A stretch of DNA of 64,000 nt, from NCBI GenBank assembly GCA_013368445.1, contig JAACJO010000030.1, positions 372,001 to 436,000 of the forward strand, given 5' to 3'. The notes beneath the pieces are model-generated. The model had not been told where the DNA came from, searched no databases, and saw nothing but the letters and a program-made list of their open reading frames with translations. Below are positions 1-12,002 of the stretch, piece after piece. Each line of letters begins with the position of its first letter. The first letter of the stretch is position 1. This DNA is from Leucocoprinus leucothites (Eukaryota; Basidiomycota; Agaricomycetes; Agaricales; Agaricaceae). The position numbers were made by a program, and so were the translations under genes.

Positions 1-436
1 ACTGTCAGACGTTGCAGTCTTGAAACGATCCCGGTTCCCTCAATTGAAGAAGCTGACCTGGGACGCCTTGAATACCGAGTACGAGTTTAGTCAATACCTA
101 TCCGACTTCATCGACTTCATTCCTTCTAAGCTCATTCATCTTGAGCTCGTCATGAAAGACGGTTGTGCCAATTCTGTGCGACGTATTTTAGCTTCGAATC
201 CCCAAATCAAGAAATTGTCTCTCATCGGGTCCACACTCGATTTACCCCCGTTTTTCCCACCTTTCCTTGATTGCTTTGAGTCACTCCCAACAGTTCGAGC
301 ACTGTACCTTGAGACTGACGACGAGGCGTTCAGTGACACAACGAAGGAAAGGCTTAGAAAGCTGATACGAGATGGGCGAGAGGTCGTCATTAGGGCAGGG
401 GAAGAATTGGTGGACTTGAATAGTGAGCACTACTAG
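1..436 (+). CDS. F-box/LRR-like protein, C-terminal part (5' end outside window)
   Basis: An open frame enters from the left edge and ends at TAG 434-436. The usable frame starts at base 2, so the first Met is not the gene start. About 145 residues are visible. They alternate short hydrophobic strands and polar turns (PQLKKLTWDAL, KLIHLELVM, QIKKLSLIG, PTVRALYLET). This is the irregular leucine-rich pattern at the end of agaricomycete F-box-like proteins. The F-box itself would lie upstream and is not seen. If the family call is right, the protein would recruit substrates to an SCF ubiquitin ligase; that is inference. Two other F-box-like genes occur near 37-38 kb and 54-56 kb. Confidence 0.4.
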   Translation, partial: LSDVAVLKRSRFPQLKKLTWDALNTEYEFSQYLSDFIDFIPSKLIHLELVMKDGCANSVRRILASNPQIKKLSLIGSTLDLPPFFPPFLDCFESLPTVRALYLETDDEAFSDTTKERLRKLIRDGREVVIRAGEELVDLNSEHY

Positions 437-1281
437 GCGAGTTGATTGGTCTCGAGCAGAGTGACCATCAGTCTTCATTCTGAAAATATCGAGATTCAAA
501 GGTCCACATAGTTGGTTGACTTGCAGCTCATCAGAGTGTATTATGCAGAGTGGAATTTTTCATTACGATGGCTGTATGCTATCGGCTAGTATCTTGTGTA
601 TTACTCCATGGATGATAGCAGTAGATTATATTCTAGGCTCCCTCTACTCGTGAAATTTATCCATCTCATCTCTGTTTATTGGAGTGTCCTTTGGACAAGC
701 TGTTCGCTAGCAGTACGGTGTCAAGGGAACTAAGATCATCTAAGTATCCATCGCTTTTTCTGATTCTCCTTGGCCCAAAAGCATCTGAACGCTTGAGTAC
801 CTATGCCCCTCAGCCACCGTTTTTCAGTTCTTCTTCAACCACTCTTCTCTTCGACGCAAGCTAGAGAAGAACTTAGGCTCGTAACATGTCATCTTAGCAT
901 GGCACAGTATTCAATATTTAATACCTGAAAGAATGCAAGGTAAAGACTAAAACATAGTCAGTAAAATAGAAACAGCAAAGGGCATAGGATAGTGACTAAT
1001 CTGAGATGTATACTGTGTTAAGTCGTAGCATATAAGCTCGCGATGACAATAGTGACATCTGTAGGCAATGAGCGTTTATGGACTCATAGGTCTGAGCAGC
1101 AATTCGCATGTGGCCACAATATCGTCCGGGCTTGTTTCCTGCCATAATGACTACAGTAATATATAGGTTATCAAGGGATATATAGCCATACTTGGTCGTG
1201 ATGACTAGTAGGGGCTACAGCACAGAGCGCTCAGTAGAGCGTCTAGAGGATGAATATAACGCTAGTTAGTCCGCGCTTATT
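437..1281. other. Intergenic, no gene seen
   Basis: Only short frames without splice-consistent continuation are present. It separates the 3' ends of two convergent genes. Confidence 0.5.
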
Positions 1282-2375
1282 TCAACACCGGTATATTCTT
1301 AGCTGATCGTATTGCGGTGGTTCTCTATTACTGGTTATGAGCTGCACGTCTTCTTCCGGTGGAGCATTCGCTCCCCAGACTCTTGCAGTGTCTGGGCCAC
1401 AAGCCCGTTCTTGTCTTCTGATGAAAGTATCAGTTGTGTCCGCTTGTGTCGCAGCGATCTTCGGGGGGATGGAGACCTCCGACCGAGATGTCCTTGCAGA
1501 CGAAAACGGAAACGGTTCTAAGATCAAATCTCCCTGTGCTCGAGTACTTGTATTTTGTGCTTTGGTTGCTCGCCTCTGGCGGCGATACCAGAGCCATGCC
1601 GTGAACCACCCAAGTAAAGCAAGAATAATACCTACGCATAGACTGATGATAGCACTTATTGGTATATTCAGGGTTGAGGATGGGGATTGTTGGGGAGATG
1701 TAGAAGAGGATGCAGTAATAGATGCTATGTGCGTAAGGCAAGTGGAAGGTGAAGAAATAGTGGACGTGGAAGGTCTAGATTGAGGTGAGAACGATTCTGA
1801 ATGAAGTGCTGAAACTCGGAACTGACATTTCGAGATCAAACCTATCGAACCATATGTCGGTTAGTATGTTACTGTCAGGAAATAACGTGATTTTGTGCAT
1901 CTCCGGTGTGTTAAAACGGTATGTGAATAACAGAACCTGTACACCACAATCAGTTCTTCCAAATTCTGTGTGAGTGCGGGACCACCCGTTTTTAATTTAC
2001 CGAAGTAGAAACACGTGGACTAGAAGTCTCGTTCAGGGACTCAAAACGAGGACAGTGGGAAGGGCCCGAGTTACAGTCCAAGGTGGAATGGAGTAAACCG
2101 AATCGTATCCAGCCATAGACGTAGATTGCGCTGGCGTTTTCAGGAAATGTCTTTGCATAAGGTATTTGTTAGCCTCTACAACACCGAGACGAAGCAGTAT
2201 GTGTCATTCAGTGGGTCCAACTTACGAAAGAAATACTCCAATCCGTGCCATTCTTGGCTGAACGAGTACTGTTAAAGAAACCCCCATCTTCTCGCTGGTG
2301 TGTGTTCCAAGCATCTCGGTCAGGCTGGTAAGTTATTTGAGGACAGCCGTCATCATAGGTCACATTGGTGAGCAT
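1282..2375 (-). CDS. Ser/Thr-rich single-pass membrane protein, multi-exon
   Basis: Exon 1 (2375-2226) encodes 50 residues and joins in phase to exon 2 (2150-2001), giving NVTYDDGCPQITYQ, then DWSISFTFPENASAIYVYGW. This resembles the extracellular beta-sandwich-like module common in agaricomycete membrane proteins. A third segment near 1965-1870 contains LLFTYRFNTPEMHKITLF. The last exon (to 1282) holds a Ser/Thr-rich stalk, a transmembrane helix (IISLCVGIILALLGWFTAWL), a basic stop-transfer RRQRR and a tail ending near PPQYDQL, a possible PPxY motif for a WW/NEDD4-type ligase. Exon 1 starts without a clear signal peptide, so an upstream exon may be missing. The exon 2/3 and 3/4 junctions do not resolve cleanly. 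Function unknown. A decayed copy lies at 3330-4091. Confidence 0.55.
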
Positions 2376-3329
2376 GTTTTTTGAGAAGACGTGAGCGTAA
2401 TTGAAGAAGGGTTCAGGAATGATTTCCGTTGAGTGAAATGGGCACTCTGAGACTTATTAAAGGCTCGAGCCCCGCTCGACGATCCGTCATAATTCTAAGC
2501 ATCAGATAGACAATAATAAAAATCGACTATCTGCTGGAATACGGCACGACACCTAGATCATATCAAGGAGAGTATCTTCTAGTTTGTCGGGCGTCAGACG
2601 ATTTCTCCTTGCTGGGGATGTCCCTAACTAGGTACATTCCACTACACTACATAGCGGTTTTGGAGGGCAGTTCCACATCAACGATGATGTATGTTCATGT
2701 AGGTATCTAGATATCCGCCATCGACGGGGCTCCTTTGACTCATAATCCAAAGTGCGACTACGATCCTTTCCGAGATGGCGGGCTAGAGAACGTGCTGAGT
2801 GGTGAGCGAAAGCCATTAGACAGGTTTTTTGCTCCAAAATTGACAATAAATGCGAGAGCCAGACCAACAAAATTTGAATATTCACAAGGTTGAGGGACCC
2901 GGTAGGACACCTTCATCATTGACAAGTGCAACACGGTCTAATAAGTCCTTTGCTTGGCTCGTCCATCATCTAGTACGATCTTGTGGACGGATCTGTTAAG
3001 TGAACTCAACTCCCTCATTTCAATATCAACGCTGTTAATACACGGGAACTGTTGGCAGCCGGATAGTCTCCACCGTCCATCTGCGACGAGAACATGGTAT
3101 ATATCCTTCATTCCCTGATTTGAAATTACTCGCCTATTATTGTACTTCTTAGAGTATACAAGTATCTGATAGTATTGCAGGATGTGATTGCGCGCGCCCT
3201 GTTGTAGAGAGATGACGATTCTTGACCGGGAAGTCATCGAGGAAAACGGTTGCAAGGTTGAATCTCCTCACTTGAGCACTGAGTAGCAATATGGCATGGC
3301 GGCGGTACTTGAGCTACCCTGATTTTCAC
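2376..3329. other. Intergenic, no supported gene
   Basis: It contains two minus-strand open stretches (2885-2628, 3255-2938) with no recognisable motif or splice-linked partner. It separates the membrane-protein gene from its degenerate copy. Confidence 0.4.
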
Positions 3330-4091
3330 CTATGTATGGATCGATGATAGCATTTACTATAGCTGCTTTCAGAGACGGAAATGGTGATCGTTGGGGATAT
3401 AGAAGCGTCGCACAGTTCTAAAGTCGAATCTGTCATACTATACGTCAATTAGCATTTGCAGACATTCCTGCGCTTCCGGAGTGAGATGGTATACAACAAT
3501 AGAGCCTGCATAGCCATAATCAGTGTCTTCAAACGTTCGGGAACTTATCGATTTTACCCAGCGGGAACCCGCGGACTGAAATAGTCGTTTATTGATATGA
3601 AGTGGGAGGTATGGAGAGGTCTGACTCGAAATCCTAGGTAGATTAGGGTAAGCCAGACCGTAACCAACCGTAATTATAGATCGGTTTGCGTGAAGGAGAT
3701 CAGAGGCTCAATATTAGTACTGGCGCTCGGTAGTTGAAGTTGTTTGACGGCGTTAAAACACTCTAACTCGCGCTTTTGCTAGCTGATCAAGTATCGTTGT
3801 CGAATATTCCATCAGTTGGTTAAGGTTGGGTCCAATTGTATCGGTTAGGGCGATAAATGTATCTGTCGTCGTATGTGATTAATTTTGATGAATTTGGACA
3901 ATGATCCCGGTGGGGTGAGTCAAGAGTAGCTCTGATCGGGCAAAATGGCGCCTAGAAAATGATAGGGTGTTTGTAGCGCCAGGTAGCGATGTGTCCATAC
4001 TGAGTGCGGAGCAGTATCTGTAACTCACGTTAGGGACAGTCACACCATATTGTTCAAGGGGATAGGACACGAGGAATATAATCGTGAGCAT
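3330..4091 (-). pseudogene. Degenerate copy of the 1282-2375 membrane-protein gene
   Basis: Minus-strand sequence here aligns by eye with the neighbouring gene over its transmembrane region (about 3340-3400), the exon carrying DYGYAGSIVVYHLTPEAQ (compare DCGVQVLLFTYRFNTPEM next door) and the intron between. The same order and orientation are kept. The transmembrane segment is interrupted by stops. The 5' part reads MLTIIFLVSYPLEQYGVTV and then loses frame. The signal-like start hints that the intact neighbour may also have an upstream signal exon. Best read as a decayed tandem duplicate. Confidence 0.6.
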
Positions 4092-4149
4092 TATTTTGAT
4101 GATTAGATCGAACTTTGTTCAGATGTGTAGATGTTACAGCGTCAGCCCA

Positions 4150-5005
4150 TTCACCTAGCCGGGGTCTGATCACTCACTGCATTGGGCGTTTGGCTTGGAG
4201 CCCTTTTGTCGGGTCTGCTACACCGTCATCCCTTGTGCCCTGCCTTGCGTGTGTTGACTCTTGTGATTTATACTGAGACACCAACGCCTGCCGATGAAGC
4301 AGGGAATTGCCCCGCGTGGATCAAGATGTGTCTCGGGCATGTGGCATCCATAGATACGGATATATGCTTCGTATGCAGGCACTGCGACTACTCGTATGCT
4401 CCAAAATCGAGAGTGGAAAGGGTGGCATCCTGGTCTCGTTGACAAGGGAGTGTACACGGACAACATGGAGTGGTCACCTTGCGCGGGTTTTCCTCAGAGA
4501 ATCAAGAAAATGTTGATCGGGTTAATGAGTCATCGGCCGGGACTTGTATCGAGGTCGACGACGTTTGAGAATCTCATCCTCAGAGTTGTGCATGCTTGTC
4601 ATTCTTGGATCATATCGGTGACGATGGGGTCTGGGATAAGGGAAAGGCAGTGCGGTCGTGATTTTGTTAATTTCAGAGTTGAACACAAGCTACATGCGGG
4701 GCCCCTCCGGTGCGCGGGTTCCATTCGTTTTAGGTGTACGTTCCAGGAGTTGAGATCCGAAGCTGACCATTTGGGACCTACCCCGACCATGCAAAGCTTG
4801 AACATATCGGGCGGTTACATTGGATTGCATGCCGTACGGAATCGACCCTTCTGACTCAACGCATCTCTCTAATCTGGCATTGCGTAGAGTGGGGTAGAAT
4901 GAGCGACAGGTCTGAGTTTCTCGCTCCGGGTTGCTCAATGGAGTCGACGAGGTGATTCTAAATTCCTGGCACATCGTCCAAGGTAACGCAACTTGCTGTG
5001 GCACT
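4150..5005 (+). pseudogene. Possible relic of an F-box/LRR-like gene
   Basis: Three plus-strand frames hold pieces with LRR-like spacing: HPLCPALRVLTLVIYTE near 4215-4275, MQSLNISGGYIGLHAV near 4790, and VSRSGLLNGVDEVILNSWH near 4915-4975. They are separated by stops and no splice signals join them. This resembles a frame-broken F-box-like receptor but could be chance. Low confidence. Confidence 0.2.
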
Positions 5006-5405
5006 GCTAAACGGCCTTTTTTCCTTTTCTGAATAAGAGGGAAATCGAGGACATACCGTTATCCACCTTGAATACCCTCGAGACAAGTCATATAGCGATG
5101 GGGGGTTTTTTTTTTTGGGAAAGTTTGGAGTTGCGAAGGAAAGCGAATTGACTGGTTATAGGAAAAGCCGTCTCGTTTGAGTGGGATCACGTTTTGTTTC
5201 TCGGATGTTCCCCTTCACCATTTATTTTTCATTCGAGCGATTGATGGTTTTGTCGAGGTAAATTCTTCTCAGTAGTCGCATATGTCGCGCACTGTTAGAT
5301 TTCGAAACCAAGCAATCGTCATTTGCAAAGGGATTATTATACAGATTATCTGTCCAGTGGTCAATGAATTTGCCTTGATAAATACAGGCGATGACGCACC
5401 TAGAA

Positions 5406-5972
5406 CTACTCCTCCAGATTGATCGCCTTGCCAAATTTTGCGTACAGCACAACCTTGAGGCCTTTCATCTGCGTCTCTATCTCTTCTACTTCCCCCGCAG
5501 CCTTGCTAAATCGTTCATCGACGTCTTTCTGATCGCGTTCTAGTCGCTTAAGTGCTTTTGGTAGAGGCATGTGCAGAAACGTTTCGCCGATCTTGTACCT
5601 AGGAACATGCTGAGTTTTTGCCCAGAATGGTGGAGATAGGAAGCGTACAGTACGGGTTCATCCTCGTCTGTGAGTTCCAATTCTGTGGATAGATCATCCA
5701 GTGCCTCTTTTTGTTGCTGTACTAATCGGTCAATACACCATTTATATTGTCGATCGCGTACAATTCACACACCTTGATCTCTTCCAACTTGTCTTCGAGT
5801 GCCCTCATACGCGTATTGAGTCGTGAAAAAGTGTTGATATGCTGTTGGTCCTCTAGTCTCCGTATTAGCCGAGGGGAACAAAACGAGAAAGAAACATACA
5901 ATAGCACGTACCCCAAGTGACCTCTGCAGCATCGTCTTCCTCATTTTGGTCGAGCATACGCATGTTGTTCAT
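5406..5972 (-). CDS. PFD4: Prefoldin subunit 4
   Basis: Beta-type subunit of the hexameric prefoldin co-chaperone, which hands nascent actin and tubulin to the cytosolic chaperonin. Four exons join in phase: 5972-5912, 5852-5773, 5716-5649, 5598-5406, giving 133 residues. The product has the two prefoldin coiled-coil helices around a central hairpin: EDQQHINTFSRLNTRM, then KEALDDLSTELELTDEDEP, the conserved YKIGETFLHMPL, and the C-terminal helix ending LYAKFGKAINLEE. This matches the length and ending of eukaryotic subunit 4. The start could be any of three in-frame Met codons (5972, 5963, 5957); MRML at 5963 looks most like fungal relatives. It is divergently arranged with the Ariadne ligase gene. 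Confidence 0.93.
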
Positions 5973-6304
5973 CGTCACAAGTCAAGGTAGAATTAATTAC
6001 GTGATCACATTTGAATCCTTTGATATCCTCTTCCCTCCCATTCACATTTCTCCTGGCAACTGTCAGCCTTGCGCTACCAACGAGTGCAACGATGACGACA
6101 ATATGTATCGCATGTTGCCAAACTCACACAGACCGAGTCATCCGGGATGTACGGCAGAACCTCACTAATAAATGGCACAATTAGAGTCACGTGTGTTCGG
6201 GCATAAAGGCTTCGGGGTGCCGAGTGAGCGTGATCGTACTCCGACTTTGCACTCTTTCCTTGAGACACTCGAGCACATCGATCCGCTAGTATTTCCTTCA
6301 TACC
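5973..6304. promoter_or_regulatory. Shared divergent promoter region (PFD4 / ARI1)
   Basis: Only 332 bases separate the start codons of the prefoldin and RBR ligase genes, so both promoters and 5' leaders must lie here. No clear TATA box is seen. Both products act in protein quality control, so shared expression is plausible but only inferred. Confidence 0.5.
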
Positions 6305-8613
6305 ATGTCCTCCGACTACGATTACTCAGACGATGATGGCGATTACTACGATGAAGATATGATTGACGGTACCCAGGATGATTGTAAGTTTCTCTTCTCA
6401 TGTGTACTCCGGGAAACTCATAAGCGCGCGTGTGTGTGTGTGTGCGGCGGTGGTGGATAGATAACTTAGACTCGGATGATGATAACATGATGGACTTTGG
6501 CGGGGATGAGGATATCAAGGTCCCCCAGAAGGGAAAACGCAAGTCGTATGAAGTGGATTATGAGTCTCTTAGTCAGAGTGCTGTGGAGAAACTCATAGCG
6601 GAGGATGTTGAATACATCTACAGTGTGTGTGGTGTTGATGTGGGTGATCATTGAATCCTTATTCTGGGCACCGAGCTGAACGTATTTGTACAGGAGAGCA
6701 TTGCAAGTCTGTTGCTGCGACATAGCAAATGGAACAAGGAACGATTAGTCGAGAAGTATATGGACAACCCGACATCTCTCCTTGTCGCCGCAGGAGTTAC
6801 ACTCCCCGAGCCCACATCCTCTCCTACACAGCGCTCTGCACCCACCTCAAATAATTCCTCCTCCCGTCGTACAACCCGCGGAGCTTCCCGCCTGCTAACT
6901 ACATTTGGCGGAAGTGGCTCAAAAACCAAGTCACCCATAACCTCACCAACACTAACGCACTACACCCCTCGCTCATTCAAGCCTAAATCTTCCGACCCCT
7001 CAGACAAATTTGTCTGCCCGATTTGTTTCGACGATGCACCATCCTTGCGCACCCTCTCACTCGACTGCGAACACACGTTCTGCTCCAACTGCTGGGCTGC
7101 GTATCTTGCCTCCAAGATAAGGGATGAAAGCGAGCATGCGGTGAAATGCATGGCTGAAGGCTGCTCGCTAGTCTGTCCCGATCCATTTATTCGCACCGTT
7201 ATCGGCCCTTCAGCCACCTCCACCGAACCAGGCCAAGAACAGGAAAACGCAAAAGCGTGGTCCCATTTCCAGGAGTTATTGGTTAGGCATTACGTGGCGT
7301 CAAACAAACGACTCAAGTTCTGTCCCTATCCTGGATGCACGAACACCGTCTCTTGTCCCTCTGCTGCCGATAAGTCGAGTTTGACGACGATCGTACCTAC
7401 TGTTTCGTGTGGTGCGCGTGGCATAGGGGATCAGATGACGCAGAGTCAGAGTGCTTCTGGTGGAAGTGGGGGTGGCGGGTGGGGATTGGCGGGGAAGGAG
7501 CACAGGTTTTGTTTTGGATGTCATGTCGAGGCTGATCATCGGCCTGTGGTATGTCCGGTTGCAAGGATGTGGTTGAAGAAGTGTAGGGATGATAGTGAAA
7601 CCGCGAATTGGATCAAGAGTAATACCAAGGAGTGTTCTCATTGTCAAAGCACGATTGAGAAGAATGGTGGTTGCAAGTACGTTTCTCAGCCTCTTATATT
7701 TTGAATGATTCTAATTGTTGTTTTTTGATAGTCATATGACCTGCAAGAAATGTAAACACGAGTTTTGTTGGGTCTGTATGGGTCCATGGAGTGAACATGG
7801 AACGGCGTGGTACTCGTGTAACCGGTACGACGAGAAAGCTGGTGTTGACGCTCGTGATGCGCAGAGTCGTAGTCGAGCTTCATTGGAAAGATACCTACAT
7901 GTGTGCATTCCTCTTCATTGTTTGCGTAATTGTCACTCACACGACCAACGCTAGTACTACAACCGCTGGGCGAATCATGAGCAATCCGCAAAGTTATCAT
8001 TGGACTTGTATGCCAAGACGGAGAAGAAGATGGAAGATATGCAGATTACTTCGTCTTTGACTTGGATTGAGGTTCGTTGTTGCTCTCCCTCTATACACGT
8101 TGCTTTGATAGCGGGTTTTGACGTCGGATTTTCTTATCTTATCGCACATATTATGATATTACCCCCTTTTGCTTGCTCTGGGTGTGTTGGGGATAAAAGG
8201 TTCAATTTATGAAGAAAGCGGTGGAAGAAGTTGAGCGGTGTCGTATGACACTCAAGTGGACATATGCGATGGCTTATTACCTCGCCAAAGGTAACGAGAA
8301 AGATCTATTCGAGGATAACCAACGGTACGCCCTTCTCCTCCCTTCACATAGTCTCATCATTCACCTTCGCCTTCATCTCCGTATCCCCAGTGACCTCGAA
8401 AAAGCTGTCGAAGACCTATCCGAGCTCCTCGAAGGACCCATCGAACCAGAGAACATACCAGGACTACGACAGAAAGTAACGGACAAGACGGTGTATGTGC
8501 AGAAGAGGAATGAGATTGTGTTGGAGGATACGGCGAAAGGGTTTATGGAGGGGAGATGGAAGTGGAATGTGGTTGTGGAAGGGTTTGATGAACCTGAGAA
8601 GGTTGAGTATTGA
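6305..8613 (+). CDS. ARI1: RBR-type E3 ubiquitin ligase, Ariadne-1 family
   Basis: Accepts ubiquitin from an E2 on a RING2 cysteine and passes it to substrates. Seven exons join in phase: 6305-6383, 6461-6639, 6694-7676, 7732-7900, 7955-8071, 8200-8324, 8391-8613, about 624 residues. Order: acidic N terminus ([17 protein letters not shown]), a UBA-like region, a Ser/Thr-rich linker, RING1 (CPICFDDAP near 194), IBR, RING2 with [18 protein letters not shown] and the catalytic Cys near 413, the hallmark [13 protein letters not shown], then the autoinhibitory Ariadne domain ending [14 protein letters not shown]. Exon 2 may instead start at 6470 after TTAG, removing three residues. Intron 1 carries a CG/TG repeat. 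Slightly longer than human ARIH1, mainly in the linker. Divergent to PFD4. Confidence 0.95.
6425..6445. repeat. (CG)n/(TG)n dinucleotide repeat in ARI1 intron 1
   Basis: About 20 bases of CG followed by TG repeats lie just before the intron acceptor. A candidate length-variable microsatellite. Confidence 0.8.
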
Positions 8614-11600
8614 GTGTTTGTGTAGTGTATATGGGGGGAGTGTAGTTGTAAAGTTGGGGTGTGGACTTGGCTTGTTTGTCTTTTTTTTTCTTCTGATGCA
8701 ATACATTGCGAGTTTATATGTATTGTGTTCGCGTTTTGAGTTTTGGAGAAAATATTGGGAAATGGGTCATAAGGACCGCTTATTCTTGGTTTGCTCGAAT
8801 CGGGGGGTGGGTACCTGCGTTTGATTTGGTCGTGTTTGGATCGTTGGGTAACCCTCAGTACAAACCATTCGACTTGTCGTTTTGTGGACTTCCCGCAGTC
8901 AGGTTAAGATGAATCACCTCCGTGTCCCTCACCAATATGTTGATACCTGTGCCCCGCGCCCCTTGCCCCGCAACACGTTGGAATTTAGAGAGGGGTTACT
9001 TCTTACTGCGACTTAATCGGTCTCCTCGATCATGGCTTGGGGTTCCGCAAAAGTTTTTGTGGCAGGGGCTCATTTTTTGTGCACCGTGACTTCAGGATTG
9101 TAGAGGAGGAAGACTGAGTCTTTCGTACCGGCCCTTGCGCGTGGACTTTGACTGGTGGAATTCCACAGGGCACATATGACCCGGCCGTGAACTCGCTGGT
9201 TTACACGTATTCCTCTGGCTCCCTTTTAGCGAGGACTGTCGCCGATGGTAAACTTTCACAGGCTGTCTAGTCTTTCTGATCAACGAGGTCGTGGTGGTTT
9301 TTTAAAAAATTCTATGAGAAAAATACTGTGTTCCCGGCAGATGGGACACGGACACGACGAACAAGTTTCTAAAAACTTGGCCTCCAAGAGACTGCCCCCC
9401 GGCGATGACCCCGGTGTCAGTTCTCCTAGTGCAAATCGGACAGACTAGCATGCGACCTGGGATTCCATGTCTCTTACAGCGCCCACGGCACAACTGGGGA
9501 ACCCAATGTTAGTGTTTGGATTACACTGGTGATGTATGCAGGTGAACGCTGGAGTCCATTAAATGGTCCAAGTGAGACTAGTGTGGCTTATTGGAGGTTG
9601 CAAAGGGGTATCAATGCTTGCAGGGTTGTGTGTGTATGAAGGAATAAACACCCGACGTGGGTAACAATGCTGGGTGCTGAGCGCTTGAAGACCATGGCGC
9701 ACATACGAATCGGATGTGATAGAGATCAGGTCATGTGTGGGTTCATGCACCCACAAACTTCCTCCTTCCGATGCTAGGTGCTGACTCGTCGGACGAACTA
9801 GTGTCGAAGATCTACTACACAGTTACGCCTGAGATAGGCTACAGAGTTTTTGGATTCTCCTTTAGAAAGTTCTGCGACACCGTGCGCTCTCATCGGGAGT
9901 GTACGCGTGCATTACCTCAAAACTGGCTTTGCTAACTTTACCTTAGGCTCTGGGCTACATAATGCCTGGTATCGGGGCTGATAGAAAAGCGTTAACTGCA
10001 CGGGCGTATCATGACAAAAAATAGTATTCGTCCGATCCGTTACGCGATCGGACTTATATGTCCGGTTTTTGTGGAATAACCTCACCTTCAGTATAATCAG
10101 GGAGATCAAACGCTCATATCTGACAATGTGGCGGGAGCTGCCTTTTTCTTGCGAGGATCTGGTGTTTGGCCAATAAGTAGGCACTGATATGTAGAAAGCT
10201 GAGGGGCGAGAATACTTCATAACAGGCGCAAGCAAAATAATATAAAAAGAATATAAATACCACTTGGTTTTGTTGATGGTTGAATACCATTCAGCATGAA
10301 TCCAGGTGCAGTCCCAAAGGGAGTTGGCCTTGGGCCAATTTTCGCTGTCGCGATAGTCAGCAAAATTTGTCAGATAACTGGAGTCACCCAGAACCGCGCG
10401 TTTGTCCCTTGTGAAGGGAATATTGCGTAATTTAGTCCTGCGACTCGTTGCATCAGGGTCAGTTCGTGCGGCCTTTACATTCGAACGAACAATATCTAAA
10501 CCAGGCAAAGCTCTTGAGGTTGGAATAACTTTGTTTGAATAAATAACTAAAAATTGTACATCATCCTTGGCGGCGTGCTGAGTAAAGTTTCACCGGAGAA
10601 ATGAACTCCCGAATGAAAAACGATTAGCGGATTTAACTTTAAAAAAAATATACCGTGCATTCCGATAGCGGAGACTGGATTAAGAGAACAGCCAGTGAGC
10701 AACCTGGTGTTAGGGAGCTATTTCTTTCCTTGTATTTTCGGATATATTTCACTCCGAGAAGGTCATGAAATCATGATGTCGACGATCACGGTTGATCGTG
10801 TTTGATGACAGTTAATATACGTTGATATCCGACCCCGTTTTCCGTGATGTCCGACTGCTCACCACTTTTTTTTTTTACCTCGCCAAACCACATTAATCAC
10901 AGAGTGTCCACTCCATTTTTTATTATCTGACTCGCTCGCGCACAGACCATTCCTTCAGGCATATAAGCACGCTTCAACTGAAATTTTACTCCTTAGAGCA
11001 CACTCGAACAGCATCTGTTTACAGAAACTGATTGAGTCTCGCATTTTTACAAATACCACATCCTTCATTATTCACTCGATGACACAACCGCTCTCTCGTT
11101 ATAACCGAGAATATGGATACTTGTTGGGGTGTTCTCGAGGACGTTGAGGCTTGCTTTGACCTCTGATTTCTCACGAGAAATCGGGTCAGCTTGCCTGCGA
11201 GGTGAGCGGCCGTCTGATGGTTACTCTGAGATCGCTTTGTGTTTTGAGGTCATGTACTCAGAACGATAGCTTAATCCACTCGGACTCTTGAACAGCATTC
11301 CCGCTTTGCAGCAGTATCTCTTGTTGTGAGGGTTACGTATTGAAGTATGACGCGCACTAGCCAAATCTTGGGTTTGATTAGATTAATTACGTTCTCGATG
11401 TATACCATAACCGTTTCATCCTTGTCCATTGTGATCAGTTCAAGTACATACACATTCTGTCATGAAGAAACGCTTGGATGTTATTATGTAATTTACAGTG
11501 ATCCGGGATTTGATCCTTGTATGTATCTGCCAGCGTGACGAGGTGATTGCGCAAGTCCGCAAACTGCCGTACCACAATTCGAAGCCTGGTTGGTAAGTAC

Positions 11601-12002
11601 CTACAACGCCTAGCCCAACTCCTTCTAGATGCCTGTCCTGTACATGCCGACTGTCGAACTCTCATCGAACTTGCAGCTATGCCGTGTTAAGGGCCTTTAA
11701 TTATCCTGTGGCAACCTATTGTTGGATCCTCTTGAGGTTCCCTTCCCATGGTTCTACTATGCTTTTGCGAGCGAGGTACACTGTGGGGGCTGGCCAGACC
11801 CTGACACCACGTTGCGACTTCGGCATATTAATGGCAAACAAACTAGGTCCCAAAAACTTGTCAAAGAAACCAATACCGTAATGGTTATCTCCACTGTCCC
11901 TGCTCTTTCTGTCCAAATTTGCCTCGAGGCATCCGACTGGCGGAATAAAAGCGTGTCAAGAAGTACACATGTTTCCTGTCAACTCCCCATCCCGAGGCTG
12001 TC
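8614..12002. other. 3.4 kb gene-poor region
   Basis: No gene could be supported. The longest frame is minus 10508-9912 (198 codons) with no recognisable domain. A TATA-like ATATAAGC near 10960 is followed by a leader-like stretch and only a 22-codon frame from ATG 11079. The last few hundred bases are the P450 upstream region, with an AATAAAAGC box near 11945. Confidence 0.4.

Noticed and set aside
9912..10508. 198-codon minus frame in the 8.6-12 kb gap
   Set aside because: Longest frame in the gap, but no recognisable motif, no ATG at its left start (TTG) and no joined exons. Kept only as a note.
8614..12002. Transposon or LTR remnant in gene-poor stretches
   Set aside because: I saw no terminal repeats, target duplications, or transposase, integrase or reverse-transcriptase motifs in any gap.
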